Shown here: one piece after another, positions 12,548 through 25,500 of the stretch
How the letters are laid out: every line of letters begins with the position of its first letter
Numbering within the stretch: position 1 is the stretch's first letter
DNA from: Phalacrocorax aristotelis
Taxonomy: Eukaryota > Chordata > Aves > Suliformes > Phalacrocoracidae
Length of the DNA stretch: 64,000 nucleotides
Reading direction: 5' to 3'
NCBI RefSeq assembly: GCF_949628215.1
Contig: NC_134281.1
Span: 45,900,512-45,964,511 of the forward strand
Position numbers and translations under genes: made by a program
The notes under the pieces: model-generated
What the model saw: the letters and a program-made list of their open reading frames with translations, nothing else
Told to the model about the DNA's origin: nothing
Database searches by the model: none

Positions 12548-15500
12548 TACTCCTGGAACCAAACTAGAATGATCTTCCATCCTGTATGAAGACAGGATCC
12601 CCCCTGCAAAATGTTGCCAACAGAAGCATCTTAAACATCTCTTTTATCCTCTGTTGTCCTACTACTGTCCTATTCTCTTAATACAGAAAGGGAGAAAATC
12701 AGCACTAAACCAGAAGAAAGAGAAAATAGAAATGGCTTCAAATTATTACACCTTCCATTGGACCCCTTTTCCTCTTTTCATCTATTGTGTTTTGACCTAC
12801 TAACAGATGTTTTAAGAATACATTTTAATAGGTATTGTGATACTTTGTAGAGTGAGGCTTCCAACTTAAGTCAGTAAGAGAAATCAGGAAAAGAATCAAA
12901 AGAAATAGTCAGAGGTGAAATGCTAGAAAAAGCAATGAACTTTTTTAATTGACAGGTAGAATTGACAGAGAACTATATGAGACCAGATTAAGTAGTCACA
13001 GGGCAGAGGAATTTCCTGATAGATGACAAATGATTATATATCCATTTGCCATACTTGCAGTAATATAGCTTTTTATTAGTAATAGATAACAAAAGAATGC
13101 TTCTGCTCTGTAATCTTCCTCTGGCATTGCAATCATTTACCCTGAACTTCCCATCTGCACATGCAGTGATACCCTTTCATTGCGTACAACTTCACATCTG
13201 AAACTTGGGAAAGGTTTATCCTTAACCAGCTGTCTGTCCATTAGTGTTCTCTTAACTTCTTAGATCTTTAAAAAAATTCTGTATTATGTTCTTTTTTCTA
13301 TTTAAGTTAATAAAATTATATTAATTACCTGTTTATTGCTTGGATTATTCATATTACATTAATTTTTAAGTCAGTTCTTTGAAATGTTTTGGTTTTCTGA
13401 AACTGTTTCAGTGAACTCTTGGTTCCCAGTTTCTTAATCTTGGTCTTGACAAACACATTTACCATGCATGCACTTAATAACCAGAAATGATGTCCTTCAG
13501 TTCCCAGTATTCAATGACTAAATGATTCATATAATTCAGAGACTTGATCTTGCAATTTTACTCAGTGATTTATTCTTGTTGACTTCAGTATGGCCATGTG
13601 CAGAACAGATTGGCAGCCTCTGAAGCTAGCAAGAATTTTTCAAAAGAACGCTTTGTTATTAGGAACTGTCATTTTTTTTTAACCAAACTGTTCCCTAAGC
13701 TGAAACTTGTGGAAAAATATCTGTTTTGACAAAATTCACAGTATTAATTTTTAAGTTTTAATATCTTCAAAGCTTTCTATATTGACATTTAGATTTTATT
13801 TCTTGGTTTGAAATTATTTTCACTTTTAATATTTTATTTATATTTTTAAAGTTTGAAAATATGAATATCAACTTTGAAACATTGCTCATCAATTGTATCC
13901 AAACAAAATGTTTCAGCTTAACCAAACTGATGGTTTGGGGGTTACTTTTGCTTGAAAACTTAAAATATTTATACTCTGCCTGGTTTTGAAGGAGGAGACT
14001 TCAAATGTAAAATGCTTATATGATAGGAAAGCATTTCCCTACATATTTCTAGTGGTTAGTGGTCTCTCCAGAGGACAGTAAAGTACCAGTAATAAAATAA
14101 CCAGTATTCTGAATACAGAAGTAATGACAAATCGGAATGAGTGGTGTGACTCTCATTAAGGTAGAGAAGCTGATTTATAATTTAAACTGGGAATTCAGCA
14201 AGCTCTTTGATTACAAGAACAGTCTGAATATTGTGCCCTTCTTTAACAGATGAACAACCTGTGGGTGATGGATGTTTTCGTCAGCAACTGTTCTTCAGTT
14301 ATCGTCAGATTTACTTGCTTGCTAAATAAAAATATAATGGTTTATCACATAATTCAGATGAAAGCACTAATTATGTAACAGCAATGCCTTTAGGGAAAGT
14401 GGGACAAAAAAAAGACAGAGGACTATTTTATATAATACAATAATAGCTTTCTTACTGTACCTTTCACTTAAGGAAGCAAATGACAGCTCCCTGAAGCTAG
14501 GATTTCTGTAATTTCTGTCCAGCGGGGAAGTGTTCCATGGAACTGCATTTATAGATCAGGTGTTAAAAAGTTTGTTCTTCAAGAAATTGTACTTCAGTCT
14601 TTTCTGTTGTTCTAGAATAATATTATTTCCTTTTACTATCATTGTTCCATTGATTAGTGCTTAGGAAAGAATCTGTCTCTGACTCAGTGGATGCTGCTAT
14701 TTCTGTTTGAGTGGGGGAAAAGAACCTATGTCAGCAGAATTGCCTCAAAAACTTTCATGTCTGTGCTTACCTGCTAGAATACAGGTCTGCTTACTTAAAA
14801 TGCAATGATTCTTCAACTGTTCTCATTTTCTGGAATTAGTTTAGAAGATCTTCTTGTTGAGCAGGTATCTTGCAATGCTTCGAGATAAACCAGCATGCCT
14901 TATCTCTTAGGCTTGTAAATTGACAGCTTGGATCAGGTTTTCTAGGCTAAGAATGGAAAGTTACCTGGGACCGACTTCAGCTCGGAAAACATCAGCCATC
15001 ATCACCAGACAGGCCCCCACTGTTGCCTGTGCCTAGGTGCTGCAGAGTTGGCATGAAAGATGTAGCTGAGTTTTATTGTTCCTCATCCTGTATTGTGGAC
15101 ATCACTGTTTGTGAGCTGGCTAGGTAGATGAGTTAGGCATGTAGCATTAGGTCACAGAATCACCTCTGTGATGATGTTCATGTACAGCTCAGTCATATCC
15201 TTCTGCTCTGTCTATCTCTCTGCTATGGAGTTTCAATATGATTCAGAATTAGTTCACAAATCTCAAGGTGCTTTTAGTATCTCAACCACCAAAGGATTTG
15301 TAAACTCCATTGTGTTTTGTCAGTGATGTTTTTACTCCAGGATCTGTTAATCATGTAACAGAGAATACCTGATTTCTCTGTTTACTCGACTCTGTCTGTG
15401 AATGAGTCAGAAGTAAGCCTGTTAAATTTTGTCTGGCTCTATGAGTAGTGGAAGTATAAATTTACATGTTTATGGAACGTTATTTGCTTGATCCAATAGC

Positions 15501-16670
15501 TGAAGGTAGCATAAAATTTGTTTCGCTTAATCAAAGGGATGTCCAGTCTTCTGAAAGTACTTACTATGGTCAGATATTTACTGAATGAGGCGCTGATGTG
15601 TTTGAAATTATAAACTGAGCACCATCCAGTAGAGAAATTGTGTCTGGTTTGGTAGTGAGGTTTCTGACCAGAATCACAGTAGAAAATTAAGTGAAATGTC
15701 CCTAGAAAATGACTAAAATGCCAGATGTCGTTGTAAGGATAACTAGGATATTTGGTTTTGTTCTCCTTATAGTGCCAAAAAAGGGGGTTAAACCCCCTTT
15801 CAATTGCTGTATTTCAATGTAGCATATTCCATTCCAAAACAGAGCTTTGGACATATTTAGGTCTGATTTTACATTCTTTATGAGAAAAATTTTGAAAGAT
15901 TAAAAGTGTCCTGTCTAATTTTAAAGTTATAATTAGGCTTTAAAATTATTTCTTTACCCTCTGGCATGCCACAGGGACCACATGACTCCATATAATCATG
16001 TGACTAGGTGCTTAGTTTAGCGTTTAAATCAACATGCCAAGGGTTTACAGCTTCAGAGTTGCAACCTGTATGAGATCAAGTCTTAGATGATCAAGATAAT
16101 CACTCTCCATGCATAAATACACTCACCTGTTAATGCACATGAATATTTTCTCTGCAAAGTAGACAGGTGGTTTTCAGGACTTGCTGTAGGGAAGATCTCT
16201 GTCAGAGTAAAATAGTGTTGGAACTCATGAGCCAAAAAACTAATTTGTGGTCTCCTCATGCCCTCTATACAGTTTCAATAGGCAAAGCCAACCCAGTGCA
16301 ATTTGCTTTGCAATTTTTCTGAGCAGAAAGTCATGAAGTACTTACAGTATGACTACATAATGAATTAATCTGCAACGGAGAATATTTACTTTTACTCTGT
16401 AACTTTGATTAAAAGACCAAAGCATTTATTCTACAAACTGATTCCAATGCAACAAACGATCGAATATGTGTTGCATGCTTAATTTAATAATGAAAATGTT
16501 TCTGTTAACTTCAGATAGAGTAGTTATGTGCTTAAAATCATTTGCCTGTTCAAATTTGTTGTTCTTCAAAGCTTGCTTATGTAATACTTACCTTAGTTTT
16601 CTTTAAATTGCCAAAGGGTTAAGAGCAACAACTCCAGCAGTCATCTGTATTAAGTTATTCATAGCAATCA
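12548..16670. other. Intergenic DNA, nothing recognised
   Basis: AT-rich, low in long open frames and free of clear young repeats. The only feature that I can point to is the compact hairpin at 15780-15800. Confidence 0.6.
15780..15800. repeat. Perfect 9-bp hairpin
   Basis: AAAGGGGGT (15780-15788), loop TAA, ACCCCCTTT (15792-15800). There is no T-tract arrangement or other context that would suggest a function. Confidence 0.6.
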
Positions 16671-17004
16671 GGCATCTGCTCAGACTTCAGACCACAGAAC
16701 TTCTTAGCTCATACTAAAACAATACCACTAACAATTACAGCCTCATTGCTCTTTGATGGAAACCCTCTGAAAATCCTCTCAGCAAGCACTCTTTTTATCT
16801 CAACAAAAACACAATGTACAGGTCCCCTACTCTTAACCCTGGGATGTTTTAAGAAGAGTCTTGTCTTGTCTTGTCCAACTGCAGTATTATTGACAAGTGA
16901 AAGCTTTTTTCCTTGCTTTGTAATGCTTTTTAAAGTAGGACAAACAATATTTGTCCATATAATATGAACCTTTTCCAACTGATTGTTGCCGTTATATCTC
17001 TTTA
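16671..17004 (-). repeat. Long inverted repeat, arm A
   Basis: This arm is the reverse complement of 17989-18368 at roughly 90% identity by hand alignment, with about 23 substitutions in the best 278 columns, one 5-bp gap, and about 47 bp extra in arm B. The longest identical block includes 'atctcaacaaaaacacaatg'. On the minus strand an 89-codon open frame (16978-16709) matches in amino-acid sense the plus-strand frame of arm B. About 985 bp separates the arms. It may be an inverted duplication or two copies of an unknown repeat family in opposite orientation. Confidence 0.85.
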
Positions 17005-17988
17005 GACTTCTAGAATTTTTCTAATAGAGAATGGAAGATCGTATCTATGTAAACCTAGAGTTCTGTTTGAAGTTGGACACGCGCAATTGAAATAGAGAGG
17101 GCGTAAAATGTCTTTCAAAGCATGGTCTGGGTTCATCCAGGCTTCCGGTATAAAATAGAAACATACTTTCTAAGGAGAAAATTTTAAGGCCTGCACCACT
17201 TGCTAACAGCATGCAGGGTCATTGCCTTAGTATGAACAGAGAAAAAAGAAACAGTCTACAAAATAATAAAAGACCTCCTTTTCTAGTAGTTGGATTATCT
17301 GTCCCAGCACAGTTATCAGCTGGGCCTGATTTTCCATCCTTTGTGATATCCTTAGTAACCATTGTCATAGAGTGATTCATTAAGAATAGCCTAAGTGACT
17401 GAATGGATCACAAAGCTCAACTTTCTCACCATCAGAAGAGGAAAATACAGACATACTTACTGCCATGAACACCGATTTCCTGCACTCTTAACTCACACTC
17501 CAACTGAGAAGGAGCTGATATAGCTTGGAACATACTCGTTAGTATAAATATGACCTGAACATTTCCATGCCCCGTTTGTCCCAAAGGTTCTTTGGCTTCA
17601 AACTCTTTTAATTTCCTTCTCATTTCTCCCTTCCTACTTTTTGCTTCTGTACTTCTACTACTTCTTCCCTTTATTCTCTCTTCCACGCCCCCCCCCCTTT
17701 TTTTTCACTAAAAACCAAAAAACCTTGGTCTCAGCTTCTTTCAGGCAAATTGAGTTTGCTTTCTGTAGTACAATGTCTGCCCTTCAGGGTCTTTCTGCAA
17801 ATCCTAAGGTACTTCTAGCTCTTACTTCCTTAGACCATGCAATAGAATGAGTCCAAGAGCTCAGGAGACAGCAGCTGTTCAAGCATGGGAACTATAATGT
17901 ATTCAGTACTATTCTCTCCCATCTTGTTCTGCAAGCCAGCGCATGCCATAATACTGGCCTTTGATTTCAACTAGAGCCTGTTTGGATA

Positions 17989-18368
17989 CTGAAGAGCTAT
18001 AATGGCAGTGATGAGTTGGAAAAAATTCTTACCATGGTCAGGTCAGTTAAGGTTTATTTGTACACTTGGGAGCTGACAACTATTCGGACAAATACTGTTT
18101 GTGCTACTTTAAAAAGCATTACAAAGCAAGAAAAAAAAAGCTTTCACTCATCAATAATATTGCAATTGGACAAGAAAAGACTCTTCTTAAAACATCCCAG
18201 GGTTAAAAGCAGGGGACCTGTACATTGTGTTTTTGTTGAGATGAAAAGAGTTCTTGCTGACAAGATTTTCAAAGGGTTTCCGTCAAAGAACAATGAGGCT
18301 GTAATTGTTAGTGTTATTATTTTAGTATGAGCTAAGAAGTTCTGCAGTCTTAAGCCTGAGCAGATGCC
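17989..18368 (+). repeat. Long inverted repeat, arm B
   Basis: Partner of the arm at 16671-17004. The plus-strand frame 18016-18330 shares the stretch LKHPRVKSRGPVHCVFVE with arm A, with conservative changes after it (I/M, E/D, R/K, R/K, S/N). The middle is out of frame between the arms because of the 5-bp indel. I do not recognise the peptide. The arm lies 0.6 kb past the predicted GPX7 poly(A) site, so read-through GPX7 transcripts could contain both arms. Confidence 0.85.
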
Positions 18369-18944
18369 AGAGTACTACGTTTGAAAAAGGTGTCATTAAA
18401 CTTTTGTAACATTAATGTGGTATTAAACAATGTAATATTATGCAAAAATTAAACATCTGAAAAATTATTTCCACGGAAAAATGTTGATTCTCCAATGTTT
18501 GTCTGTACATGCAGCAAAATCAGATTATGTTGTAAATTGAAAAATAAATTTAACATCAGTTGTATGAGGTGAGAGTAAATCTAAGGCAAAATGCTAATAG
18601 AAGAAAGAAATAGCCATTTTATATAGCCACTGGTCCTACAGATGTTCAAACGGCTATTTAAAGGTCATCTGGTAATCTTCACTGGGTGAAAAAATGCAGA
18701 AATTCTTCTCATAGCTTTTGGAGAATTTTTACAGAGCCTTTGTCTTCACATTTCTTTCACTTAAGTTTTATAGATGTCTTTTCCTCATGCCCTTCTTAAC
18801 TGGCTTTCTAGGCAGATTAAATTAAATATATTTGGCCTTGGTAACTAGAAACGCATATACATATGTAAGTCTGCGTACTTTGAAGATACCTGTTTTGGCC
18901 CTCTTCCTAGCACATGGCTTAATTCAATCATGCACTTTTTACTC

Positions 18945-18950
18945 TTTATT
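18945..18950 (-). terminator. GPX7: GPX7 polyadenylation signal (candidate)
   Basis: AATAAA on the minus strand (tttatt on the plus strand), about 393 nt past the GPX7 stop codon. It is the first canonical hexamer that I find downstream of the stop and would give a 3' UTR of about 0.4 kb. The cleavage site is not determined. Confidence 0.55.
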
Positions 18951-19342
18951 TTTTCATTCAGTTTGCAATCAAAATATGACAACAGAATTTTAGGTGTCAG
19001 TGAGATCCCAATCAAGAAATTCTTGTTATTCTGAGCCTTCTTCCACAGGTACATGAACTGACTTCCTATAGTGTTACCAACAATTAATAATTTGAATTGG
19101 GAAAGAAACAATTGCTGATGAGTTCTTCCTTCCCAGAAAGGTCAAACTGAATTCAGTTGGAGAAAAATTTAAATTACTTTGACCACCATAACTTGCTGTT
19201 TTCTGCATTCTTAGGACAATGAATATAGATTCCACTGGTCATGATTTCTCTTCCCCATATACTCTCTTTTGGAATGTGAAAAGACAAACTCCAGCTCTAA
19301 TTCTCAATAATGATGTAATTGTCATGCTGGGATTTTTAAAAG

Positions 19343-19506
19343 TCATAATTCATCTTTCTTCTTCAGGATGATTTTCCTCACAAGTTCTGTAACATAAGGT
19401 CTTATTTCTTCAACAGAGACAGTAGAGTCCCAGGCCTTTACTACTTTCCCATTGGGGTCCACCAGGTATTTCCAGAAGTTCCAGGTTGGTTCTTCTCCTG
19501 TAGAAT
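19343..19506 (-). CDS. GPX7: GPX7 exon 3 (last coding exon)
   Basis: Acceptor CCTATAG|AT after a long pyrimidine tract. The split codon G|AT gives D157. The exon carries STGEEPTWNFWKYL with the catalytic W-N pair and ends RKIILKKKDEL followed by TGA (19345-19343). Confidence 0.95.
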
Positions 19507-22500
19507 CTATAGGAAAAAAAAAAAAGAAAAAAAAAGGCAGAAACTTAGAAAACAAAACCACGTTAGCCAATTCCTGACATTTGTTCATGTCAATTTGATG
19601 ATTACCCTCTCAGATGAAGAAGGAATGTAAAATTAAGGAGTTCAGTCTGCATAATAAGATTAATTTTCTAACAGACAGGGAGTTTTAACTAGACAGTAGC
19701 CCCCTGGAGACTGCTGGAAACAGTCAAGCTCGAGACAGATACTCAGACAGGAGAAAGCACTACAATCGGTGTTAAAGTATATGTGTGCATGTGTGTGTGT
19801 GCCTATGCTATATAGATAAATCTGAAACAGTTGAACAGTGATAGGAAAATTGAATTTGGCATAACGATACAGCTGTACCAGGACTGATTATTTGCTTGCT
19901 TATCCAGAATTTTTCCTCCAAAAGCACCCAGTATCATGTGCTTCAGAAGAATGTTTCAAGAAATGCTACATGAAGAAATAATGAATTACATATTTGCAGG
20001 AGGTTTCCTCCTAATCCTCAGCTACCACAGTTTTTCCCTCCATGACCTCATATTCATTTTACATGAGTCACATTCTTATTCTTTACTATTCTGCTACACG
20101 ACTAACAAAATTTTCAGGGTTTTCAGTCAGACCAGGAGACTCATCTCACTAATAGCACAAGTACAGACGCTACAGACAAATTAGCATCTTTTTCCATTGA
20201 TTATATGTTGGGCAAAATCTCATAAGGAATCAGAAGATATTTCAAAGTATCATCAAGACACAGCCAGACCTCCACTGTTGACTATCTTGTCATTATGCTA
20301 CATAAATATGCTGGCTCCAGCAGCCTCCCTTTGCATGTGGACCAACAGGGAAACGGAAGTTTTGCAAGTTCTATGTGACATGTCTGCACTAACAACCCCA
20401 CCAGGCAAAACAGAAATAAAGGTTGTGAAGAGGATTAAAGGGAAGTCTGGCTAGCAGAAAGATCCATTACAGACACCTGGAAGGAGCTGTGCTTGCGGAG
20501 TCAAAAATAATACTACAAAGACTCCTTTAAATTCAGTGGTATGTGGGAGAACACGGTGGTGCTAGAGAGAAGCATCATCGATTTGGTCCTTGCAGAATGC
20601 AGTACAGGTGGTACCATGTCATATTGGGCTGGAAGACATTTCCTTCACATTGGATGAAGACTGACATTTTAGTTTAGTATTTAAATGGTATTTAGAGCAT
20701 TCGTTCAGTGCAAGAAAAGTAGTGCCTTGATATAGAAAGTAGTGCCTTCACAGAAAATATCCTGCTCTACAGTGCATTTTGTCAGCTGTCTGCTAAGAAC
20801 CAGCAAAACCTCTTCAGGTCTCAATGCTAGCTTTAATGCAGATGGAGGAACTGTACAGTACAGCTATTCCAATGCTTGGCAAGGAATGAGGAAGGGAGTA
20901 TTCAAGGACATCTCTTAGTGCCTGGTTTCACTTTTTGATTGTTGAAGTAAATTGTGTAGGTGCTTTTCTTCCACTTATCCTACAGCTCTTGAGATGAACC
21001 TTATAAATCCAACCTGCAGCAGTCGTGTCACAGGAGAAGCACTTAGGAGACTGAAAAGTGGAAAAAGGAAGATCAGGTGTTGTATACATACAGGAGAATA
21101 TGTATTCCATGTAGAGATTTATTAGACTAGCTTTTACAGGGCATCTGTTATCATAGTGTCTTCATCCCTGGAGATCTCTTTAGAAGGTTAGACAAAGCTA
21201 TCAAGGGTGACACAGAGAGAAATTCTGCCTTGTGCAGGAGGATGGACTACATGACTTCTGACCTCTTTGAGCCTGACAAATCTGTGCTAGGATTCTGTGA
21301 AGGTGGTCATAGATATCTTTTTTCTGTTGGATGGTATTTTGTGTCAGAGGAATTCTACACTGGGGAAGCAACCCTCCAATGTTCCAGCTTACTCACCAAT
21401 TAAGTACTTGAAGGCAGGAATTGCACCAGCTCCGCTGACTGCTATTTTGCTGAACATAGGAAAGGAGGCACCGTAAGTCTTTCGTGCAAAACTCTCAATT
21501 TCTTTGTTAGTGTCTGGTTCTTGCTGCCCAAACTGATTGCATGGGAATGCCAGCACATTGAAATGATATGGGCCGAGGTCTCGCTGTAACTGTTGTAAGG
21601 CCTTGTAGTGGCTATCTGTATACCCACACTCACTTGCAACGTTGACAACTAGTGACACCTGAAGAACAAGAAAGAACAAAAAATGTGCTGCACATGTCAG
21701 TTTTCCAACAGGTAGGCTGGGATGCAGATTATTTTCAAAAGAGGAGAATGTCTAGAGAACTGTGACTGAACGCTTACATTTGCAACTACATCAAGTTCTG
21801 TTCACAATAGGAAATTTAATATTTCTTTTATGTTTTCCCATTTGGCAACCATGAAGATAACCAATAAACTGCTAAGCAATCTTAATTCTCAGTTTACCGA
21901 GAATCTATGTTTCTATGTTCTGCCTTTTGGATAGTTTCTAAGCATATTTAAAAAAAGAATACCCAGCTAAGATACATCAAGTTGCATGAAGGAAACTTGC
22001 AAATTAATGTATTTTTGGTAGTTTATTTATCTGTCGTGAAGCATCTGTTCTGCAGCATATTTCTGTGTACAGAATTTAATACTCATACAGAACTGTATGA
22101 TCCATTTATCACTGCTAGTGTAGATGTCTCAGTCTGGAAGTTAATAGCGGCAACTACAAGATTTTGGATTGGTCTATGCAGTATGGACTGTAACATTTCT
22201 CATGATTTCTAGAGTAAATCTACTCAGTTGTAACAAAATGACAACAGTTTTTGCATAAAGCTTTACTGCCTCAATCAGAGATTCCAATAAGTGAAGACTG
22301 TGCCCAATATCCTTTTAAGTCATTCCTGTAGCTGATCATCTTTGACATCGTGCACATCGTGTCATTCAGACACTACCACCAGGCATGGATCTGCCTGCGC
22401 AGATTCAGCAGAGAGAAAGATGCCAAACACAGATGAGCACTACAGGAAAATAGAGGCCTATGTAAGGACAATACATGGTGGAACAGATTCTGCCAAGAAT

Positions 22501-25500
22501 TTATTGGGGAAATTAAGTGTCTTAACCCTAAGCTGATACATATTACACAGTTTCTCAAGGTCTTGAAGATCTTTCCATTGTTTTTTGAGATATTGTATCC
22601 TTAAATAACTTCTAGAATTTATTTTTTGACATATAGATTTTATTATTCTTGCAAATTTTGTGTGAGTTGCCACTTGTTCTACATAATTGAAGTGATTTAA
22701 TTATTTAATTATCATTAGATTATTATTTATTTAATTATTGAGTGGATTAAAGCTGAATGTCATAGATGTTAGATACAATGTGATTTTATTAATAAAAATA
22801 GCATTATGCACTTTATAGTGATGTTTCTTTTACATACAGATACATCCTATTCCTTTTTTTCAGACCAATTGGTAAGAGTCATAAGGCAATATAAATATTA
22901 TAATACTAAAAATGTTTCTACCCACCTAGATTAAAGTCAGGCATAGTGCAGAAAAAGCAATATGATTTGGGAACTGAAATTCTGCCTGAGTTACTCTGAA
23001 TCCAGTGGGTTTCTACAGATTATACATCAGCCCAGAAGCTGGTCCTTCATTCCCAAATTGCAAAAGAAGTTTGAATTCAATCAAAGTAGCCAACATATTC
23101 CCCAGTGCTAGTACAACAGTAGCTATTCACATTGGATCTTTCTACACGAGTTTGGAAGCTTAATAGAAAATAGCATGTTGGTTTCATTCTTGTCATGTGA
23201 GACAGCAGTGCTAAAGGAGGCAATGCTGCAAGAGGAAAGCCTGAAGCTCGGACACATTAACTGACCTGACCAAGTTACACAGCAAGTAGCTGCAGGGGAG
23301 GAAAAGGAAGTAAAAAACTTTGACTCCAGGTCTCACACTTCTGTTTTTGTGACCACTGGCTTTACTCAATTTAAACTTTGGATTCTAATGTTCCGTATTC
23401 CTATGTGTATGTTTTTATACAAAATATAAAACTAAATAGGAAATATGAAGTCAGTGCACCCAAGAAATTATATGGAAAATAAATTACTACACATGTTTGA
23501 GTTTTTAAATCAGAAAAAACACTGGCATATAAAAGCCCACAGTCTGGGTAAGGTATGGGATAATAAGATTAAATCCCTAGAAGGGGTAGAAATGAGTAAA
23601 GAAAAAGCTAAGGGGATATGTTGGTGTTCATATTAAGCACATACTTTGTGTATTTTGTACCTTCTATAGGTATATGGCTATATTTAAAGTCGTTTCAGAG
23701 TGGCAATGTTTTCCCCAGAATACAGATAATCTTACAAAGCAGAAGTTGATGTAATCTTCTTTGTGGTGTAGTGTGGCAACAGAATACAATCTAAGCAATC
23801 CCAGTACACTTGCATATGAAATATGATCTGGAGCCATCTAGCTAACTTCCAAAGCATCACATTCATTCAGACTATATTTACAAGCTCTACCTGAAATTTT
23901 AAATTCAGTCTTGCATAGTGACAACTGTAGTTTAGTATGATTGAAGCAAATATAAATTGTAACACTAAGAGTCGAAGTCACATGTAGTTCTTTCGTATAA
24001 AATTCTAGAGGGTTTTTTACATATAGTTTAAGACTGAGCATTCTCATGATGCAGAAGTATTCATATACCTTACTGTGTTCATATCTATTGGTACTTCATG
24101 TCAAATACAATGGTAATGTAAGAATTTACCACTGGAGGTTTGGGAGAAATAAGGTTGTGTAGGTATCATGTTCGTATTATAACAGATATGAAAGGTGACT
24201 TGCCAATGAAAACAATCAAGCTTTTATAACTTTTACTTGATTTTGAAGTTAGTAGGGCTTGAAAGAATTCACTCAAAAATAAAAATTTTAATTTACAGCT
24301 GTTTAAAACTAGTGATTACTCAGCACGGTGGTGAAAGGCATGAGAGCTCGCACTACAAATTGTGCAAACTTCCAAACATTCTCCCACAAAATAGGAGGAA
24401 GCACACACAGCATTTCTTAGAATGGCAGGCACTTTCTGCTTCTCTTTTTCCTTAGAAAAATGCATTCTATCACTGAACTTTATACCTTAATAGTGCAGCC
24501 CTCCTAAAAGTATAATTAGCATATATAATAAAAAACTTTCAGGATTTATTAGTATTTCATAAGGAATGTTTTAAACGATTGTTTAAAAGTCTTTACCAAG
24601 TTATTTTTCAAGTGTCTGGTACCAGAAGTGATTAAATGAGTTTATTTTTCTTGGTCTATATTTTATTTTTAATAAATAACAGGCACTCCTGTTCTCATGA
24701 AGAGACTGTACTTTGACTTCTTCTGAACTTAATTTGAACTTAATTGAACTTAATAATTTAAGTTCATTATGCCTCTTCACTGACTTTAGGCTCTGAGAGT
24801 GCAAGTAAAGTACACCACCTAGTGTGCAGTGCAAACAATTCATTCTGGACCTTACAAAAATTATTTCATTTAAGCTGAATTCTCTGTTAGCTGTTCTCTG
24901 ACCTCTTAATACTATCCTTTCCTTCCCTTTGCTTAAAAACCCCATGCATTCTGGTAGCGAACTCATTTATTTAACACTGCAAAAGTATTTCTTGGTTTAC
25001 CTACTGTTTACACCAGTGTACCTCCTTGAGGAAAAGATCCCTAGAGAGATTTATGAATCTGCTATCAGCTATCCTTTGTGGATCAGTTAGCAGAGACAGT
25101 AGATACTTAGGTTTTTAGACCTGGAGATTCTTAACTGGCTCCATCTGACTGATGGAAGAACTAATGACAAGTGTCAGATTACACCAACTCACAGAGTTGT
25201 TACCCTCAAGAAAAAAAAACAGGGATACTTTACACAGTAATTAAGTAGCTTTACTCTGTATTTGTGCACATTCAGTAATGTTACATTCTTGGATGGTAGA
25301 GAGCTGTGATGCAAAGTCCCTAGCATTACTTTCAACAGTAAAATAACACTTCACATTGTTATAATGCCTAATGCTTTTACATTATTGTAGTACCTTTGGT
25401 TCAAGATTTCCAAAGCACTGCGCTGACACTGCTTAATTACACCACAGCACACCATACTTAGCTGTGTGGTAGGTAGGCAGGCAGGTATGTATGTACAATT

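Noticed and set aside
16709-18330. Paired small protein genes in the inverted repeat arms
   Set aside because: No known domain, the middle is frameshifted between arms, and no promoter or splice context is visible. Kept as a repeat and a finding only.
1-18900. SHISAL2A (FAM159A), expected beyond GPX7
   Set aside because: I looked on the minus strand for its conserved Trp-Trp transmembrane exon and found none; it probably lies outside the window.
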